From: Bacteroidia bacterium
Lineage (GTDB): Bacteria; Bacteroidota; Bacteroidia; Bacteroidales; Dysgonomonadaceae
DNA: 26,546 bases
Reading direction: 5' to 3'
Assembly: GCA_025999435.1 (NCBI GenBank)
Contig: BNXH01000022.1
Coordinates: forward strand, 1 to 26,546
Shown: positions 1 to 8,900 of the stretch, in pieces
How the letters are laid out: each line of letters starts with the position of its first letter
Numbering within the stretch: the stretch's first letter is position 1
The notes under the pieces: model-generated
The model's input: only the letters and a program-made list of their open reading frames with translations
Database searches by the model: none
Told to the model about the DNA's origin: nothing
Translations under genes and position numbers: made by a program

Positions 1-2
1 TC

Positions 3-617
3 TTCATGTTGTGCGTAAGCTGTATGCTTATGGCAACGCAGGTAAAAGCCCAGTGGGCGGTGTTTGACCCGAGCAACCTGGCCCAGAGCATCGTCAATAC
101 GACCCGCAACGTCACACAGACAACCACGACGGCCACGAATATGGTCAAAAGTTTTCAGGAAGTTCAAAAAGTCTATAACCAGTCGAAGCAGTATTATGAC
201 GCGCTGAAAGCTGTAAACGGCCTGGTAAAGGACGCCAAAAAAGTGCAGAAAACCATCCTGATGGTAGGCGAAATATCCGATATCTATGTGCATAACTATC
301 AGAAGATGCTGTCCGATCCCAATTACTCTGTAGAGGAACTGGGCGCTATTGCCAACGGTTATGCAAAGCTACTGGAGCAAAGCAATGATGTATTGAACGA
401 ACTGAAAGGCGTGGTGAATATTTCAACGCTTTCCCTCTCGGATAAAGACCGTATGGACGTAGTTAACAGTTGCCATGACTCGATGCTGGAATACCGGAAC
501 CTTGTCCGCTACTATACGAATAAGAATATCGGCGTTTCGTACCTGCGGGCTAAGAAGAAAGGGGAAACAGCCCGTGTGAACGCCTTATACGGTAATCCTT
601 CCGAACGCTACTGGTAG
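3..617 (+). CDS. traI: Conjugative transfer protein TraI (DUF4141 family), 5'-truncated by window edge
   Basis: This is a secreted or periplasmic component of the Bacteroidota type IV-like conjugation apparatus. The visible protein begins with a hydrophobic stretch ending in VKAQWAVFDPSNLAQSI, which is a signal peptide followed by the typical start of DUF4141 proteins. The remainder is mostly helical with no membrane segment. The reading frame is open through base 3 with no stop, and the first in-frame ATG (base 6) gives a signal peptide with no basic n-region. The true start is therefore probably just upstream of the window. It is the first of an ordered traI-J-K-L-M-N-O run, which supports the name strongly. 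It ends with the residues NPSERYW. Its exact role in mating is not known from sequence. Confidence 0.85.
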   Translation, partial: FMLCVSCMLMATQVKAQWAVFDPSNLAQSIVNTTRNVTQTTTTATNMVKSFQEVQKVYNQSKQYYDALKAVNGLVKDAKKVQKTILMVGEISDIYVHNYQKMLSDPNYSVEELGAIANGYAKLLEQSNDVLNELKGVVNISTLSLSDKDRMDVVNSCHDSMLEYRNLVRYYTNKNIGVSYLRAKKKGETARVNALYGNPSERYW

Positions 618-620
618 AAT

Positions 621-683
621 CCCACCCCCTCCAACCTCCCCCAAAAGGGGAGGCTTATGGCTTCCTTAGAGGGTTTGGAGGAG
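621..683. repeat. GC-rich intergenic hairpin between traI and traJ
   Basis: An inner stem pairs CCTCCCC (635-641) with GGGGAGG (647-653). An outer stem pairs the CCCTCCAA region (near 626-633) with TTTGGAGGAG (near 674-683). It has no T-run typical of a terminator and sits inside the operon. It resembles the C/G-rich repetitive palindromes common between genes in Bacteroidota. Similar elements lie at 2571-2630 and 4258-4360. It may act in mRNA processing or partial termination. Confidence 0.55.
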
Positions 684-733
684 ATAGGTATTTCAATTTT
701 TCACTTTTCACTTTTAATTTTTCATTTAAAAAC

Positions 734-1840
734 ATGGATTTCGATCAATTTCATCAGACACTGCGCACGCTCTATGACCAGATGATGCCCCTGTGCGGCA
801 ATATGATCGGTATAGCCAAAGGCATTGCCGGGCTGGGAGCCTTGTTCTATGTGGCATACCGTGTTTGGCAGTCCCTGTCGCGGGCTGAACCGGTAGATGT
901 ATATCCTTTGCTCCGTCCCTTCGCCATCGGTTTATGCATTATGTTTTTCCCGTCCGTGGTGCTCGGAACGATCAACAGCATTATGAGCCCGGTCGTACAG
1001 GGAACCAACGGGATGCTGCAATCCGAAACGCTGGATATGAAAAAGTACGCGGAAATAAAGGACAAGCTGGAATATGAGGCTATGCGAAGGAACCCTGAGA
1101 CAGCTTACTTAGTAGATAACGATATTTTTGAAGAAAGGCTGGACCAACTGGGAATTACCGATGTAGGCGAAATAGCAGGGATGTATATCGAGCGGGGTTT
1201 GTACCAGACCAAGAAATGGATACGTGAAGCTTTCCGGGAAGTATTGGAGATCGTCTTCAAGGCGGCAGCCCTGATAATCGATGTGATACGCACCTTTTTC
1301 CTGATTGTCCTTGCCATACTCGGCCCTCTGGCTTTTGCCATATCTGTCTGGGACGGCTTCCAATCGACGCTTACCCAGTGGATCACCCGCTATATCTCCG
1401 TGTACCTGTGGCTGCCTGTTTCCGACCTGTTCAGCACGATACTGGCAAGGCTGCAATCGCTGATGCTGCAATCGGATATTGAGCGTATGCAGACCGACCC
1501 TAACTTTTCACTGGACAGTTCGGACGCCATTTACATTGTCTTTCTCATCATCGGCATTGTAGGCTACTTCACAATCCCTACTGTTGCCGGATGGATTATC
1601 TCGGCAGGCGGCATGGGCAACTTCGGTAAGAATGTGAACAGTACGGCGACCAAAGGTGCTGCAATGGCAGGAGGTTTTGCCGGAGCTGCAGGCGGAAATA
1701 TTGTAGGAAGATTAAAGGGAAGCGGCAATTCCGGTAGCAGTAGTAGTGGTTCTGTCGGTGGTGGTGGCAGCCAGCCGCAAGGACGGAACTATTCAACGGG
1801 GAACGGAGGTCAATCCGGCTCTTCAGGGAGGACTCCTTAA
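734..1840 (+). CDS. traJ: Conjugative transposon protein TraJ, polytopic inner-membrane protein
   Basis: TraJ is the polytopic inner-membrane component of Bacteroidota conjugation systems, broadly comparable to VirB6/TrbL proteins. The sequence shows hydrophobic segments at about residues 22-46, 60-82, 175-207 and 262-292, and further hydrophobic stretches near 220-235. A soluble helical loop lies at 95-165. From about residue 300 the tail is rich in Gly, Ser and Asn and probably disordered. The ATG at 734 follows an AT-rich leader and a GC-rich repeat, and begins MDFDQFHQTLRTLYDQMMP, a normal TraJ start. Length (368 residues) is in the usual family range. It lies between TraI and TraK as in CTnDOT. 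Confidence 0.9.
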   Translation: MDFDQFHQTLRTLYDQMMPLCGNMIGIAKGIAGLGALFYVAYRVWQSLSRAEPVDVYPLLRPFAIGLCIMFFPSVVLGTINSIMSPVVQGTNGMLQSETLDMKKYAEIKDKLEYEAMRRNPETAYLVDNDIFEERLDQLGITDVGEIAGMYIERGLYQTKKWIREAFREVLEIVFKAAALIIDVIRTFFLIVLAILGPLAFAISVWDGFQSTLTQWITRYISVYLWLPVSDLFSTILARLQSLMLQSDIERMQTDPNFSLDSSDAIYIVFLIIGIVGYFTIPTVAGWIISAGGMGNFGKNVNSTATKGAAMAGGFAGAAGGNIVGRLKGSGNSGSSSSGSVGGGGSQPQGRNYSTGNGGQSGSSGRTP

Positions 1841-1924
1841 TAATTAGCAAATGAGCAGATTGGCTCCGCCGAACGTTGTTTCGGAGATTAGCAAATGTGT
1901 TTCCATTTCCGAATTTGCTAATTA
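1841..1924. repeat. AT-rich inverted repeat between traJ and traK
   Basis: TAATTAGCAAAT (1841-1852) is perfectly inverted at 1913-1924. A second copy of ATTAGCAAAT lies at 1887-1896, so the right arm can pair with either left copy. A small CTCCG/CGGAG stem lies inside. This is a repeat type different from the GC-rich ones in the other tra gaps. It lies in the 5' leader of traK. Confidence 0.6.
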
Positions 1925-1946
1925 TCAAATTTTCAAATTAGAATTT

Positions 1947-2570
1947 ATGGAATTTAAATCATTAAAAAATATCGAATCGAGCTTTAAGCAGCTCCGTGTA
2001 TTTGGCATAGTCTTTTTATGCCTGTGCGCTATTGTCGCAGGCTACTCCGTCTGGAGCGCCTACGGTTTTGCAGAAGCGCAGCGGCAAAAGATCTATGTGC
2101 TGGATAACGGTAAATCACTGATGCTGGCGCTTTCGCAGGACTTGTCGCAAAACCGCCCTGTGGAAGCCCGCGAGCATGTCAGGCGGTTCCATGAACTGTT
2201 CTTCACGCTGTCTCCCGATAAGTCGGCTATTGAAAGTAATATCCAACGGGCATTGTTCCTTTCGGATAAATCGGCTTTCAATTATTATAAAGATTTATCG
2301 GAGAAGGGATTTTATAACCGCATCATCTCCGGGAATATCAACCAGGCCATACAGGTCGATAGTATTTCCTGCAACCTGAATATCTATCCCTATCAGGTGA
2401 ACACTTACGCAAGGCAGATGATAATCCGTGAGAGCAATATCACGGAACGCAGCCTGATAACAACCTGCAAGCTTTTGAACTCCGTCCGCTCCGATAATAA
2501 CCCGCACGGGTTTACCATCGAAGGATTCGAAATCAGGGAGAATAAGGATTTAAGGGTATTGGACAGGTAA
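1947..2570 (+). CDS. traK: Conjugative transposon protein TraK (VirB8-like)
   Basis: TraK is a single-pass inner-membrane protein with a large periplasmic domain, regarded as a VirB8-type scaffold of the mating channel. I chose the ATG at 1947 (MEFKSLKNIESSFKQLRVFG) because TraK proteins start this way. The longer frame from 1851 would translate the inverted repeat that precedes the gene. One membrane segment is seen at about residues 18-38, followed by a soluble mixed alpha/beta region with the conserved run YPYQVNTYARQMIIRES. The 207-residue length fits the family. It is followed by a tandem hairpin element and then traL. Confidence 0.9.
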   Translation: MEFKSLKNIESSFKQLRVFGIVFLCLCAIVAGYSVWSAYGFAEAQRQKIYVLDNGKSLMLALSQDLSQNRPVEAREHVRRFHELFFTLSPDKSAIESNIQRALFLSDKSAFNYYKDLSEKGFYNRIISGNINQAIQVDSISCNLNIYPYQVNTYARQMIIRESNITERSLITTCKLLNSVRSDNNPHGFTIEGFEIRENKDLRVLDR

Positions 2571-2630
2571 TAGCCCCTCTAAATCTCCCCGGAGGGGAGA
2601 CTTGGCCCCTCCTTTGGAGGGGTTGGGAAG
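2571..2630. repeat. Tandem GC-rich hairpins between traK and traL
   Basis: Two back-to-back stems are seen: TCTCCCC (2584-2590) with GGGGAGA (2594-2600), and CCCCTCC (2606-2612) with GGAGGGG (2616-2622), the latter with a TTT loop. They are the same type of sequence as the elements at 621-683 and 4258-4360. No U-tract follows, so these are probably not simple terminators. Confidence 0.55.
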
Positions 2631-2647
2631 GCTAAATAAGATACAAT

Positions 2648-2974
2648 ATGAAAGAACGAATAAAAGAACTGGGCTATTGGCTTGAAGACAGGCTCAAAGG
2701 CCTCTGCGGGGAAATTACTCCCGACAAGCGGCTGACTGTGATTTTGATTATGCTCCTAGGCTTTACAATCCTAAACCTCTACTTCACCTTTACAACTATC
2801 AGTAACTGGGGCAGGGAACAGGAACGGAAGGAACAATTAAAGATAGGGCATATGAAAGGACTGGAACTTGAAAAGACAAGACCGAAAGATTTGGGATTGG
2901 ATTTCTTAGACTCTGATATCGATACTCCGGTTTTGGATAGTATGAACATTGAAAAGAAGAAAAATTATGGCTGA
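2648..2974 (+). CDS. traL: Conjugative transposon protein TraL (DUF3989-like)
   Basis: This is a small inner-membrane protein of the conjugation apparatus. Residues 1-27 are charged and probably cytoplasmic. A single hydrophobic segment (about 30-52, containing VILIMLLGFTILNLYFTFTT) is followed by a charged, mostly helical tail. At 108 residues it matches the usual TraL size. Its stop codon overlaps the start of traM by 8 bases, which indicates translational coupling. Position between traK and traM supports the name more than any single motif. Confidence 0.85.
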   Translation: MKERIKELGYWLEDRLKGLCGEITPDKRLTVILIMLLGFTILNLYFTFTTISNWGREQERKEQLKIGHMKGLELEKTRPKDLGLDFLDSDIDTPVLDSMNIEKKKNYG

Positions 2975-4286
2975 TAAACCGAAACTAAGCGAAGGGCAGA
3001 AGCAAAGGCTGAAGAAATATGCGGTTTACGCATTGATGGCTGTTGTCTGCGCGGGATGTATGTGGCTGATCTATTCCCCGTCGGAAAAAGACAAGGCCAA
3101 AGAGCAGGCAGGCACGGGCTTTAACGCCGATATACCCGACCCGAAAAAAGACGGTATCGTCGGCGACAAGATGAGCGCCTATGAACAGGAACAAACAGAG
3201 CAAAGGCAAAAGGAAAGGATGCAGTCCTTACAGGGTTATGCCGATATGCTGGAAAGTTCCAAAAGTGAAAAGGTGGCAATCGATTTGGGAAACGCGGCAA
3301 AGCAAAGCAGGCCGGCTCCGGAGAAAGAAAAAGCCCCGGTCAGCAATTCCGTTTCCGCCTATAGGGACATCAACCGGACTTTGGGCAACTTCTATGAAAA
3401 ACCGAAGGACGATCCCGAGAAGGAAGAGATGAAGAAAAAGCTGGAGGAACTGGAGGCCAAAATGCAGGAAAAAGAGAATACCAAAAGCTCGGTGGACGAA
3501 CAACTGGTATTGATGGAGAAATCCTATGAGATGGCGGCCAAATATATGCCGCAGGCACAGAACCAGGGAGAGCCTCCCTCAAACAGTCCGAATTCCCTGA
3601 AAAGCAGGATCGAGAATTACGGCAAGGAGGCTTCCTCCAAAGATGGTAAGGCAAGGGTCAGCCCTGTCCGGCAGATACAAAAGCATACCGTATCGTCACT
3701 GGCCCAAAGCATAAGCAATGAAGAACTGTTCCAGATGTATGACCAGCCGCGTAATACGGGCTTTCATACAGTAGGCGGTGAAACCGGAGTAAGCGCCAAA
3801 AATACGATTTCCGCTGTTATCCATGACGACCAGACCGTGACCGACGGGCAGACAACACGCTTGCGGTTGACTGAGCCTTTGATGGCAGGGACTACGCTAA
3901 TCCCCGAAAATACCATCCTGACAGGTATCGCCAAGGTACAAGGCGAGCGGCTGGATATACTTGTCTCTTCGATAGAGCATCAGGGCACAGTTATTCCTGT
4001 GGAGATGGTTACATACGATACGGACGGTCAGAAGGGTGTCCATATCCCCGGCTCACTGGAACTGGACGCGGCCAAAGAGATTGTCGCCAATATGGGCAAC
4101 AGCGTGGGAACCAGCTTTACCATGACGCAGAACGCGGGGGCGCAAATCACATCCGATTTAAGCAAGGGAGCCATACAGGGCGTATCGGCTTATATGCAGA
4201 AAAAGATCAGGCAGGTGAAGGTAACGCTCAAGTCCGGATACAGGGTATTCCTGCTGCCAGCCCCCTCCGGCTCCCCCAAAGGGTGA
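2967..4286 (+). CDS. traM: Conjugative transposon protein TraM (VirB10-like)
   Basis: TraM bridges inner and outer membranes and corresponds to VirB10-type proteins. From the ATG at 2967 (MADKPKLSEGQKQRLKKYAV) there is a short cytoplasmic N-terminus and one membrane segment at about residues 17-35. A long charged, Gln/Lys/Glu-rich, coiled-coil-like region runs to about residue 250. The compact C-terminal domain (about 270-430) contains the TraM-type run LTEPLMAGTTLIPENTILTG. I preferred 2967 to the ATG at 2949 because the latter adds only MKRRKI inside traL. The protein is 439 residues, the usual size. It overlaps traL by 8 bases. Confidence 0.9.
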   Translation: MADKPKLSEGQKQRLKKYAVYALMAVVCAGCMWLIYSPSEKDKAKEQAGTGFNADIPDPKKDGIVGDKMSAYEQEQTEQRQKERMQSLQGYADMLESSKSEKVAIDLGNAAKQSRPAPEKEKAPVSNSVSAYRDINRTLGNFYEKPKDDPEKEEMKKKLEELEAKMQEKENTKSSVDEQLVLMEKSYEMAAKYMPQAQNQGEPPSNSPNSLKSRIENYGKEASSKDGKARVSPVRQIQKHTVSSLAQSISNEELFQMYDQPRNTGFHTVGGETGVSAKNTISAVIHDDQTVTDGQTTRLRLTEPLMAGTTLIPENTILTGIAKVQGERLDILVSSIEHQGTVIPVEMVTYDTDGQKGVHIPGSLELDAAKEIVANMGNSVGTSFTMTQNAGAQITSDLSKGAIQGVSAYMQKKIRQVKVTLKSGYRVFLLPAPSGSPKG

Positions 4287-4360
4287 GAGCAGGCGCAATC
4301 CAAATAAACAAGCATACTATAAACCGCCTTTAAAAGTCCCCTTTGGGGGATTTAGGGGGC
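4258..4360. repeat. GC-rich hairpin region between traM and traN
   Basis: A TCCCC-TTT-GGGGGA stem lies at 4336-4349, with a further CCCCCTCCGGCTCCCCC tract at the very end of traM (near 4261-4277) and AGGGGGCT at 4353-4360. This third GC-rich element in the tra operon overlaps the last codons of traM, so the C-terminal residues of TraM (SGSPKG) are encoded by repeat sequence. Confidence 0.5.
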
Positions 4361-4376
4361 TTAAACTCATATACTT

Positions 4377-5321
4377 ATGAAGCAGCTAATTTTAACGCTT
4401 GCCCTTATCGCAGGCATCTTTACAACAATACAGGCACAGGAAACCCAGGACAGGCAAATACCGAAATCCTCGACGGGCGACCTGTTCAACGGCCTTACAC
4501 GCCCGCTGACCTTTAGCCGGATGATACCGCCATACGCTTTGGAGGTGACATTCAGTAAGACGGTGCATATTATCTTCCCCTCCGCTATACGCTATGTGGA
4601 TCTGGGCTCCTCCGACCTTTTAGCCGCCAAAGCCGACGGTACGGAGAACGTGCTCCGGGTGAAAGCCGCCACACAGGGTTTTAGTAAGGAAAGCAACCTT
4701 TCGGTTATTACCGAAGACGGCAGCTATTTTTCCTTTAACGTCAAGTATGCGGATGAGCCGGTAAAGCTCTCTATCGAGATGGCCGACTTTATCCGTAACA
4801 GCGAAACCGTGAACAAGCCGGACAATACCCTCGACATCCGTATAAAGGAACTGGGGCAGGAACCGCCCGCGCTTGTCCGCCTGGTCATGAAATCCATCCA
4901 CAAAAACGACCGCAGGGAAATAAAGCATATCGGATCAAAACGCTTCGGTATCCAATATACACTCAAAGGCATTTATTCGAATGGCGGGATACTGTATTTC
5001 CATATGCAACTGAAGAATACGACAAATGTGCCGTTTAACGTGGATTTTATCACATTCCGGATTGTGGATAAGAAGGTTGCCAAACGCACGGCTATACAGG
5101 AACAGGTGGTACAGCCGCTCAGGGACTATAACAACATGGCGGTTATCGGCAGTAAGCGCACCGAGCGTATGGTATTCGCTTTACCGCTGTTTACCCTGCC
5201 GGACGACAAAATGCTGCTGGTAGACCTGCATGAGAAGGACGGGGGACGGCATCAGCGCTTTACAGTAGATAACGCTGATCTGGTCAGGGCAAAGGTGATT
5301 AACGAACTCAAAGCGGAATAA
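4377..5321 (+). CDS. traN: Conjugative transposon protein TraN (DUF4138, VirB9-like)
   Basis: TraN is a periplasmic or outer-membrane-associated component of the mating channel, compared with VirB9. A clear signal peptide is seen (residues 1-21, cleavage after IQA before QETQD). The mature protein has the family-typical beginning with FSKTVHIIFPSAIRYVDLGS, then two mixed-beta domains ending near residue 314. The length is normal for DUF4138 proteins. The ATG at 4377 directly precedes the signal peptide. The stop is followed three bases later by the traO start, so the two are coupled. Confidence 0.9.
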   Translation: MKQLILTLALIAGIFTTIQAQETQDRQIPKSSTGDLFNGLTRPLTFSRMIPPYALEVTFSKTVHIIFPSAIRYVDLGSSDLLAAKADGTENVLRVKAATQGFSKESNLSVITEDGSYFSFNVKYADEPVKLSIEMADFIRNSETVNKPDNTLDIRIKELGQEPPALVRLVMKSIHKNDRREIKHIGSKRFGIQYTLKGIYSNGGILYFHMQLKNTTNVPFNVDFITFRIVDKKVAKRTAIQEQVVQPLRDYNNMAVIGSKRTERMVFALPLFTLPDDKMLLVDLHEKDGGRHQRFTVDNADLVRAKVINELKAE

Positions 5322-5324
5322 GCC

Positions 5325-5912
5325 ATGAAGCGGATAACAGTACTATTGAATATGCTGGCGTTATTCCTGCTTATGTCAGGTAACGCCCTGGCGCAACGCG
5401 CCCTGCCGGATATGAAAGGCATACAGGTAACGGGCGGTATGGCTGACGGGGTTTACTCGTCTTCTAATCAAAGCAAAATGGGCTATTACTTCGGGGCGGC
5501 GATGGCGACTTATGACGGACATGGCAATAAATGGGTATTCGGCGGGGAATACCTGCTGCGGAATTATCCTTATAAGGATATCCGTATTCCTGTGGCGCAG
5601 TTTACAGCCGAAGGCGGGTATTACCTGAATATCCTCTCCGACCAATCAAAGACCTTTTTCCTTTCGCTGGGAGGCTCTGCTTTGGCAGGCTATGAAACAT
5701 CGAATTGGGGTAAAAAGGCTTTGTTTGACGGGGCTACGCTTATAAATAAAGATGCTTTTATATACGGGGGGGCCGTTACGTTGGAACTGGAAACATATTT
5801 ATCCGATAGGATTGTACTACTTCTTAATGCACGGGAGCGGGTCTTGTGGGGAAACACCACAGGGCATTTCCATGCACAATTCGATGCAGGAGTCAGGCTG
5901 ATTATAAACTAG
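5325..5912 (+). CDS. traO: Conjugative transposon protein TraO, outer-membrane protein
   Basis: TraO is a small outer-membrane beta-barrel-like protein of Bacteroidota conjugation systems. The first 24 residues form a signal peptide (hydrophobic core LLNMLALFLLMSG, cleavage near ALAQ). The mature part is rich in alternating hydrophobic/polar and aromatic residues and ends with a strand containing FDAGVRLIIN, typical of an outer-membrane barrel. It contains GGYYLNILSD and GGEYLLRNYPYKD, as in other TraO proteins. It starts three bases after traN. In many related operons a primase-like gene, traP, would follow; here three surface-protein genes do. Confidence 0.88.
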   Translation: MKRITVLLNMLALFLLMSGNALAQRALPDMKGIQVTGGMADGVYSSSNQSKMGYYFGAAMATYDGHGNKWVFGGEYLLRNYPYKDIRIPVAQFTAEGGYYLNILSDQSKTFFLSLGGSALAGYETSNWGKKALFDGATLINKDAFIYGGAVTLELETYLSDRIVLLLNARERVLWGNTTGHFHAQFDAGVRLIIN

Positions 5913-5993
5913 CCTGATACAATCAATCCATTAACGATGATTATTGATCATAACCAATCAATTATTAATTATCCATTCTAAACAATTTATAAT

Positions 5994-8900
5994 ATGACAA
6001 AAAGAATCTTTTTTATGCTGATCCTTGCAATAGCGGGGATAGCAATCACGAACGCGCAGGTGCGCATCAGCGGCAAGGCGGCCCCGAACAGCTCCGCCGT
6101 ACTGGACTTAAACCCGGACGATAAGATAAATGAAGGCAATGCGACACTGGGGCTTGCCTTACCGAGGGTCAAGCTTAAAGGCAGCGCAAACGCCTTTCCC
6201 CTCCAATCACATGTAAAAGGCATTATCGTTTACAATGTGGCAACGGCAGGTGATGTCGTTCCCGGACTTTACCAGAATGACGGGACAAAATGGCTCCGCC
6301 AGCCCGATGCCGTATTTATGGACGAATCGCTGAAATCACTGGCTAAACTGCTGGCTGAAAAGGACAGTATTGTAGGGAATGAAGTGTTAAATGCGACAAG
6401 CGGAGGAGGATTAATCCGGGCAGGAGCCGGAACAAATGCTTCTCCCTATACGCTGGGCATTGCTCCGGGAGGTGTTACAACCGATAAAATAGCGGACGGG
6501 GCTATTACCATCAATAAGTTGTCCAATAAAACAATCGTACACCTGGGGGATAGTATTGCTTCCAATATCTACAATACAGTGTTGGGAGATACTATCATTA
6601 ACTATATCACTCAAAATATAGATAATTCTGTATTAATGGACAGTGTGGTAAATGCTATCAGCCATAATAACAGTTATATTAAACAATTGATAGACAACAT
6701 AGCCGTCAATGAGTATAATACGATATTGGGCGATACCATCATCAGCTATATATCCCAGAATATAGATAATTCCGTATTAATGGATAGCGTGGTAAATGCT
6801 ATCAGTAATAATAACAGCTACATTAAACAATTGATAGATAACATAGCCGTCAATGAATACAACACCGTACTGGGAGACAGCATTATCAATTACATTACAA
6901 AGAATATCGGTTTAACGAACTTAGGTGACAGCATCAGCTATTATATTACGAATAATTTCAGCACGCAATTAGGCGATACCGTAATGCAGCATATTACGAA
7001 CGGACTGGATGGTTCCGCCCTGATGGATAGTATCAGTTACCATGTCAGCAATAACAATGCTTATCTCAAAGAATTGATAAACAATATTGCAAGGAATGTA
7101 TATAATACGACATTGGGGGATACGCTTGTCAATCATATCGCGCATAATATAACCAACACGGTATTAGGAGACAGTATCCTGCAATATATCACGAATGACA
7201 TCAGGAATACAATACTTGGCGATAGTATTATTAGTTTGGTACATGAAAACGAAAGGGACGGGGTGATAGGCAATGAAGTGACTAATGCGACAACAAACGG
7301 TGGATTAACCCGCTCCGGTTCGGGTACTGCCGCATCCCCTTATACGCTGGGAATAGCTGCGGGTGGTATCACAACCGATAAGATTGCTGACGGGGCTATT
7401 ACCATAAATAAGCTGTCCAATAAGACAATCGTACACCTGGGTGACAGTATCGCCTCCAATATCTACAGCACGATATTGGGCGATACCATTATTAACTATA
7501 TTACCCAAAATATCGGCAATACCGTACTGGGCGACAATATCCTGCAATATATAACGGAAGATGTAAGCAATACGGCATTAGGCGACAGCATTGTCAGCCT
7601 GGTACATAAAAACGAAAGGGACGGGGTTATAGGCAATGAAGTCACGAATGCAACAACCGGTGGCGGTTTAATCCGCTCCGGTTCGGGAACTGCTGCATCT
7701 CCTTATACTTTGGGTATCTCGGATGGAGCCATAACCACAGCCCGGCTTGCTGACAATGCCGTTACAACAGCCAAGATTACAGATAAAAGCGTTACCATAG
7801 GTAAAGTCAATGCTACAGGCACAGCTTCCGCTACAACTTATCTTCGTGGAGATGGCGCATGGTCTGCTCCTGCCGGAGATGGTCAGGGTGTCACCTCCGT
7901 TAGCGGAGCAAACGGTATTACTGTCACCAACGGCACAACGACACCTTCTATTAGCTTACCTGCCGGGACAACAACAGGTAATGTATTGAAATGGAACGGG
8001 ACTACATGGGCTTCCGCTACCGACGCGGGTATAACATCCGAATCGGATGGTATAGTAGGGAATGAAGTAACAAACGCAACTACAAGTGGCGGCTTGGTTC
8101 GTGCAGGTTCAGGCACTGCTGCCGCTCCTTATACGCTGGGAATAACAGATGGAGCTATAACCACAGCCCGGCTTGCTGACAATGCCGTTACAACAGCTAA
8201 GATTACAGATAAAAGCGTTACCATAGGTAAAGTCAATGCTACAGGTACTGCATCAACAACAACTTATCTTCGTGGAGATGGTTCCTGGTCTGCTCCTGCC
8301 GGAGATGGTCAGGGTGTCACCTCCGTTAGCGGAGCAAACGGTATTACTGTCACCAACGGCACAACGACACCTTCTATTAGCTTACCTGCCGGGACAACAA
8401 CAGGTAATGTATTGAAATGGAACGGGACTACATGGGCTTCCGCTACCGACGCGGGTATAACATCCGAATCGGATGGTATAGTAGGGAATGAAGTAACAAA
8501 CGCAACTACAAGTGGCGGCTTGGTTCGTGCAGGTTCAGGCACTGCTGCCGCTCCTTATACATTGGGTATCTCGGATGGAGCCATAACTACTGCACGTTTG
8601 GCTGATAATGCTGTAACCACAGCTAAGATGGCTGATAAAAGCGTTACCGTAGGTAAAGTAAATGCCACAGGTACAGCTTCCGCTACAACCTTTCTACGCG
8701 GGGATGGTTCCTGGTCTGCACCTGCCGGAGACGGACAGGGTGTCACTTCCGTTACCGGGGCAAACGGTATTACAGTCACCAACGGCACAACGACACCTTC
8801 TATTAGCTTACCTGCCGGGACAACAACAGGTAATGTATTGAAATGGAACGGGACGGCTTGGGCTTCCGCTACCGACGCGGGTATAACATCCGAATCGGAT

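Noticed and set aside
621..683. Transcription terminator after traI
   Set aside because: The hairpin lacks a T-run and lies inside an operon with further tra genes downstream.
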